Below are positions 5,759 to 6,678 of a stretch of 6,678 nucleotides of DNA, one piece after another. Origin of the DNA: an uncultured bacterium. Its GTDB lineage: Bacteria > Patescibacteriota > Patescibacteriia > 2-12-FULL-60-25. Every line of letters starts with the position of its first letter. Positions within the stretch are counted from its first letter, which is position 1. The notes below the pieces were generated by a model. That model did no database searches. It had not been told where the DNA came from and saw only the letters and a program-made list of their open reading frames with translations. A program made the translations under genes and the position numbers. The stretch spans positions 1 to 6,678 of the forward strand of contig CALBSL010000152.1 of assembly GCA_937968025.1 (NCBI GenBank), in the 5' to 3' direction.

Positions 5759-5796
5759 ACGAAATGGCAAGGTTCAGATCGAGCTTTGCCGCCACT

Positions 5797-6558
5797 ATGC
5801 AGTACACCGTCAACGCTTTAGCGAAAGTCGCGGGAGTGAGCGTGCGCACGCTCCACTACTACGATCAGATCGGGCTCCTCAAGCCCGCTTCCATTCAGAA
5901 GAATGGGTACCGGCTCTATACCGAACGAGAGGCGTTGGTATTGCAGCAGATTCTGTTTTTCCGCGAGCTGGATTTTTCGCTTGAAGACATGAAGCGGATT
6001 GTGACAGCGTCTGATTTTGATCTGTGCCAGGCGCTACAAGATCAGCGCAGGATGTTGGAGTTGAAAAAGCAGCGACTTTCCAAGTTGCTGAAAACCATCG
6101 ATCACACGATTCATAAACTTACCCAATCACACCCTATGAACGAGCATGACGTGCAAGAGGTCTACGACGCCTTCGGTGAAGAGACCGTTAAACAGTATGC
6201 GAATGAAGTGAAGGAGCGCTGGGGTCAGACGGAAGCCTACAAGCAGTCCATGGAGCGCGCCTCCAAAATGACCAAGGCCGACATGGAAAAGTATAAACAG
6301 GATTCTGACCTCTTCATGAAAAAAGTGGCCGCTACCATGGAGGCGGGGGCAACGAGTCCCGAGTTTCAGGTGCTTATCGCCCAGCATTTTCAGTCGCTGA
6401 GTGCGTGGTACGAGCCGAATGTTGAGATGTATCGTGGACTCGCAAAGATGTACGTTGAGGATCCGCGATTCACTGCCTACTACGAGAACTATCGAACGGG
6501 ACTCGCGAAGGTCTTCAGCGATGCGATGCTGTATTTCGTGGAGAAGCGCGAGGGGTAG
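5797..6558 (+). CDS. MerR-family transcriptional regulator with TipAS ligand-binding domain
   Basis: This is a 253-residue activator of the MerR type. Residues 1-70 form the winged helix-turn-helix: YTVNALAKVAGVSVRTLHYY, DQIGLLKPA, NGYRLYTE, and FFRELDFSLEDMKRIV. Residues about 72-110 form the dimerising coiled coil (QDQRRMLELKKQRLSKLL). Residues 115-250 match the TipAS antibiotic-recognition domain: VYDAFGEE, ERWGQTEAYKQS (140-151), then EMYRGLAKMYVEDPRF (210-225) and TAYYE. In this family ligand binding (thiopeptides and other bulky drugs in known cases) twists DNA at a 19-nt-spaced promoter. Cys77, in the linker, is the only cysteine, so covalent capture through a domain Cys as in Streptomyces TipA is unlikely. 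I chose ATG 5797 because MerR proteins usually begin just before YTV. ATG 5764 adds 11 residues and would suit a leaderless transcript from the promoter just upstream. The regulated targets are unknown; the divergent pair is a candidate. Confidence 0.93.
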   Translation: MQYTVNALAKVAGVSVRTLHYYDQIGLLKPASIQKNGYRLYTEREALVLQQILFFRELDFSLEDMKRIVTASDFDLCQALQDQRRMLELKKQRLSKLLKTIDHTIHKLTQSHPMNEHDVQEVYDAFGEETVKQYANEVKERWGQTEAYKQSMERASKMTKADMEKYKQDSDLFMKKVAATMEAGATSPEFQVLIAQHFQSLSAWYEPNVEMYRGLAKMYVEDPRFTAYYENYRTGLAKVFSDAMLYFVEKREG

Positions 6559-6578
6559 CCATCAAAACCATAGCCTAA

Positions 6579-6612
6579 ACAAAATCACCACTCGGATGAG
6601 CGGTGATTTTGT
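6579..6612. terminator. bidirectional hairpin terminator between the MerR gene and tRNA-Asp
   Basis: The left arm (6579-6589, ACAAAATCACC, plus CTC at 6591-6593) pairs with GAG (6598-6600) and GGTGATTTTGT (6602-6612), with one A/C mismatch (6590/6601) and a GGAT loop. A/T-rich arm ends give T-rich 3' tails in both directions. It sits 20 nt after the MerR stop on the plus strand. On the minus strand it begins 1 nt after the tRNA CCA end, so it probably ends both transcripts. Confidence 0.8.
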
Positions 6613-6613
6613 A

Positions 6614-6678
6614 TGGCGGGTCAGAAGGGATTCGAACCCTCGGTCTTCTCCGTGACAGGGAGACGTGTTAACCGGGCT
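6614..6678 (-). tRNA. tRNA-Asp (anticodon GUC), 3' part; 5' end outside window
   Basis: Read on the minus strand, the anticodon stem TCTCC/GGAGA closes the 7-nt loop CTGTCAC (6658-6652), with U33 and anticodon GUC at 6656-6654. A 5-nt variable loop AGACC follows, then the T-arm with stem GAGGG/CCCTT around TTCGAAT. The acceptor strand CTGACCC, discriminator G73 and an encoded CCA end at 6614. G73 with GUC is the standard bacterial tRNA-Asp identity. Counting from position 36 at 6654 to position 76 at 6614 gives the canonical length. The start of the D-arm and the 5' acceptor strand lie beyond the window; the GGTTAA of the D-loop is visible. Confidence 0.95.

Noticed and set aside
1..6678. CRISPR array, insertion sequence, phage or toxin-antitoxin cassette
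   Set aside because: No spaced direct repeats, terminal inverted repeats, transposase or integrase motifs were seen on either strand, and the HEPN-like gene has no antitoxin-like neighbour.

Overview
The window looks like chromosome of an uncultivated bacterium, most plausibly of the Candidate Phyla Radiation (Patescibacteria). This rests on recognising the protein set (GatA followed by a small membrane-anchored protein and an aberrant Lgt, paired thioredoxin-fold DsbA-like proteins, a DoxX/DUF417-like membrane protein, a 'CGS' nucleoside-deoxyribosyltransferase-like protein) and on compact gene packing; it is inference, not a database match. Base composition is moderate by eye. TAA, TAG and TGA all end genes here, so the recoded TGA of Gracilibacteria/SR1 is not in use. 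No mobile element, CRISPR array or phage gene was seen.

Left part, + strand (1-2011): the 3' half of gatA (Asn/Gln-tRNA amidotransferase subunit A), a membrane-anchored protein with a HEPN-like R-x4-H motif, and lgt (prolipoprotein diacylglyceryl transferase). The gaps are 5 nt and a 4-nt ATGA overlap, so this is almost certainly one operon. Middle part, + strand (2008-3584): two membrane-anchored DsbA-like thiol oxidoreductases (CPAC and CPFC active sites), each with its own candidate promoter, closed by a clear rho-independent terminator. A four-helix DoxX-like membrane protein follows at 3612-4028. The theme is envelope biogenesis: lipoprotein modification and extracytoplasmic disulfide chemistry.

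Right part: a minus-strand pair (5669 to 4043) encodes a nucleoside 2-deoxyribosyltransferase-like protein and a GT4-type glycosyltransferase. They are divergent from a MerR-family regulator with a TipAS-type ligand domain (5797-6558, +). The 94-nt intergenic space carries a good sigma70-type promoter with an imperfect MerR-style dyad. The window ends in a bidirectional hairpin terminator and the 3' part of a minus-strand tRNA-Asp(GUC).

The most notable cross-cutting signal is transcriptional and translational. Almost no start codon has a usable Shine-Dalgarno sequence, and three candidate -10 boxes end 7-8 nt before an ATG, which would give leaderless mRNAs. Other points are an Lgt lacking the usual catalytic His and signature Asn, and the unexplained HEPN-like membrane protein in the gatA-lgt operon. 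I do not see a complete new defence or metabolic system.
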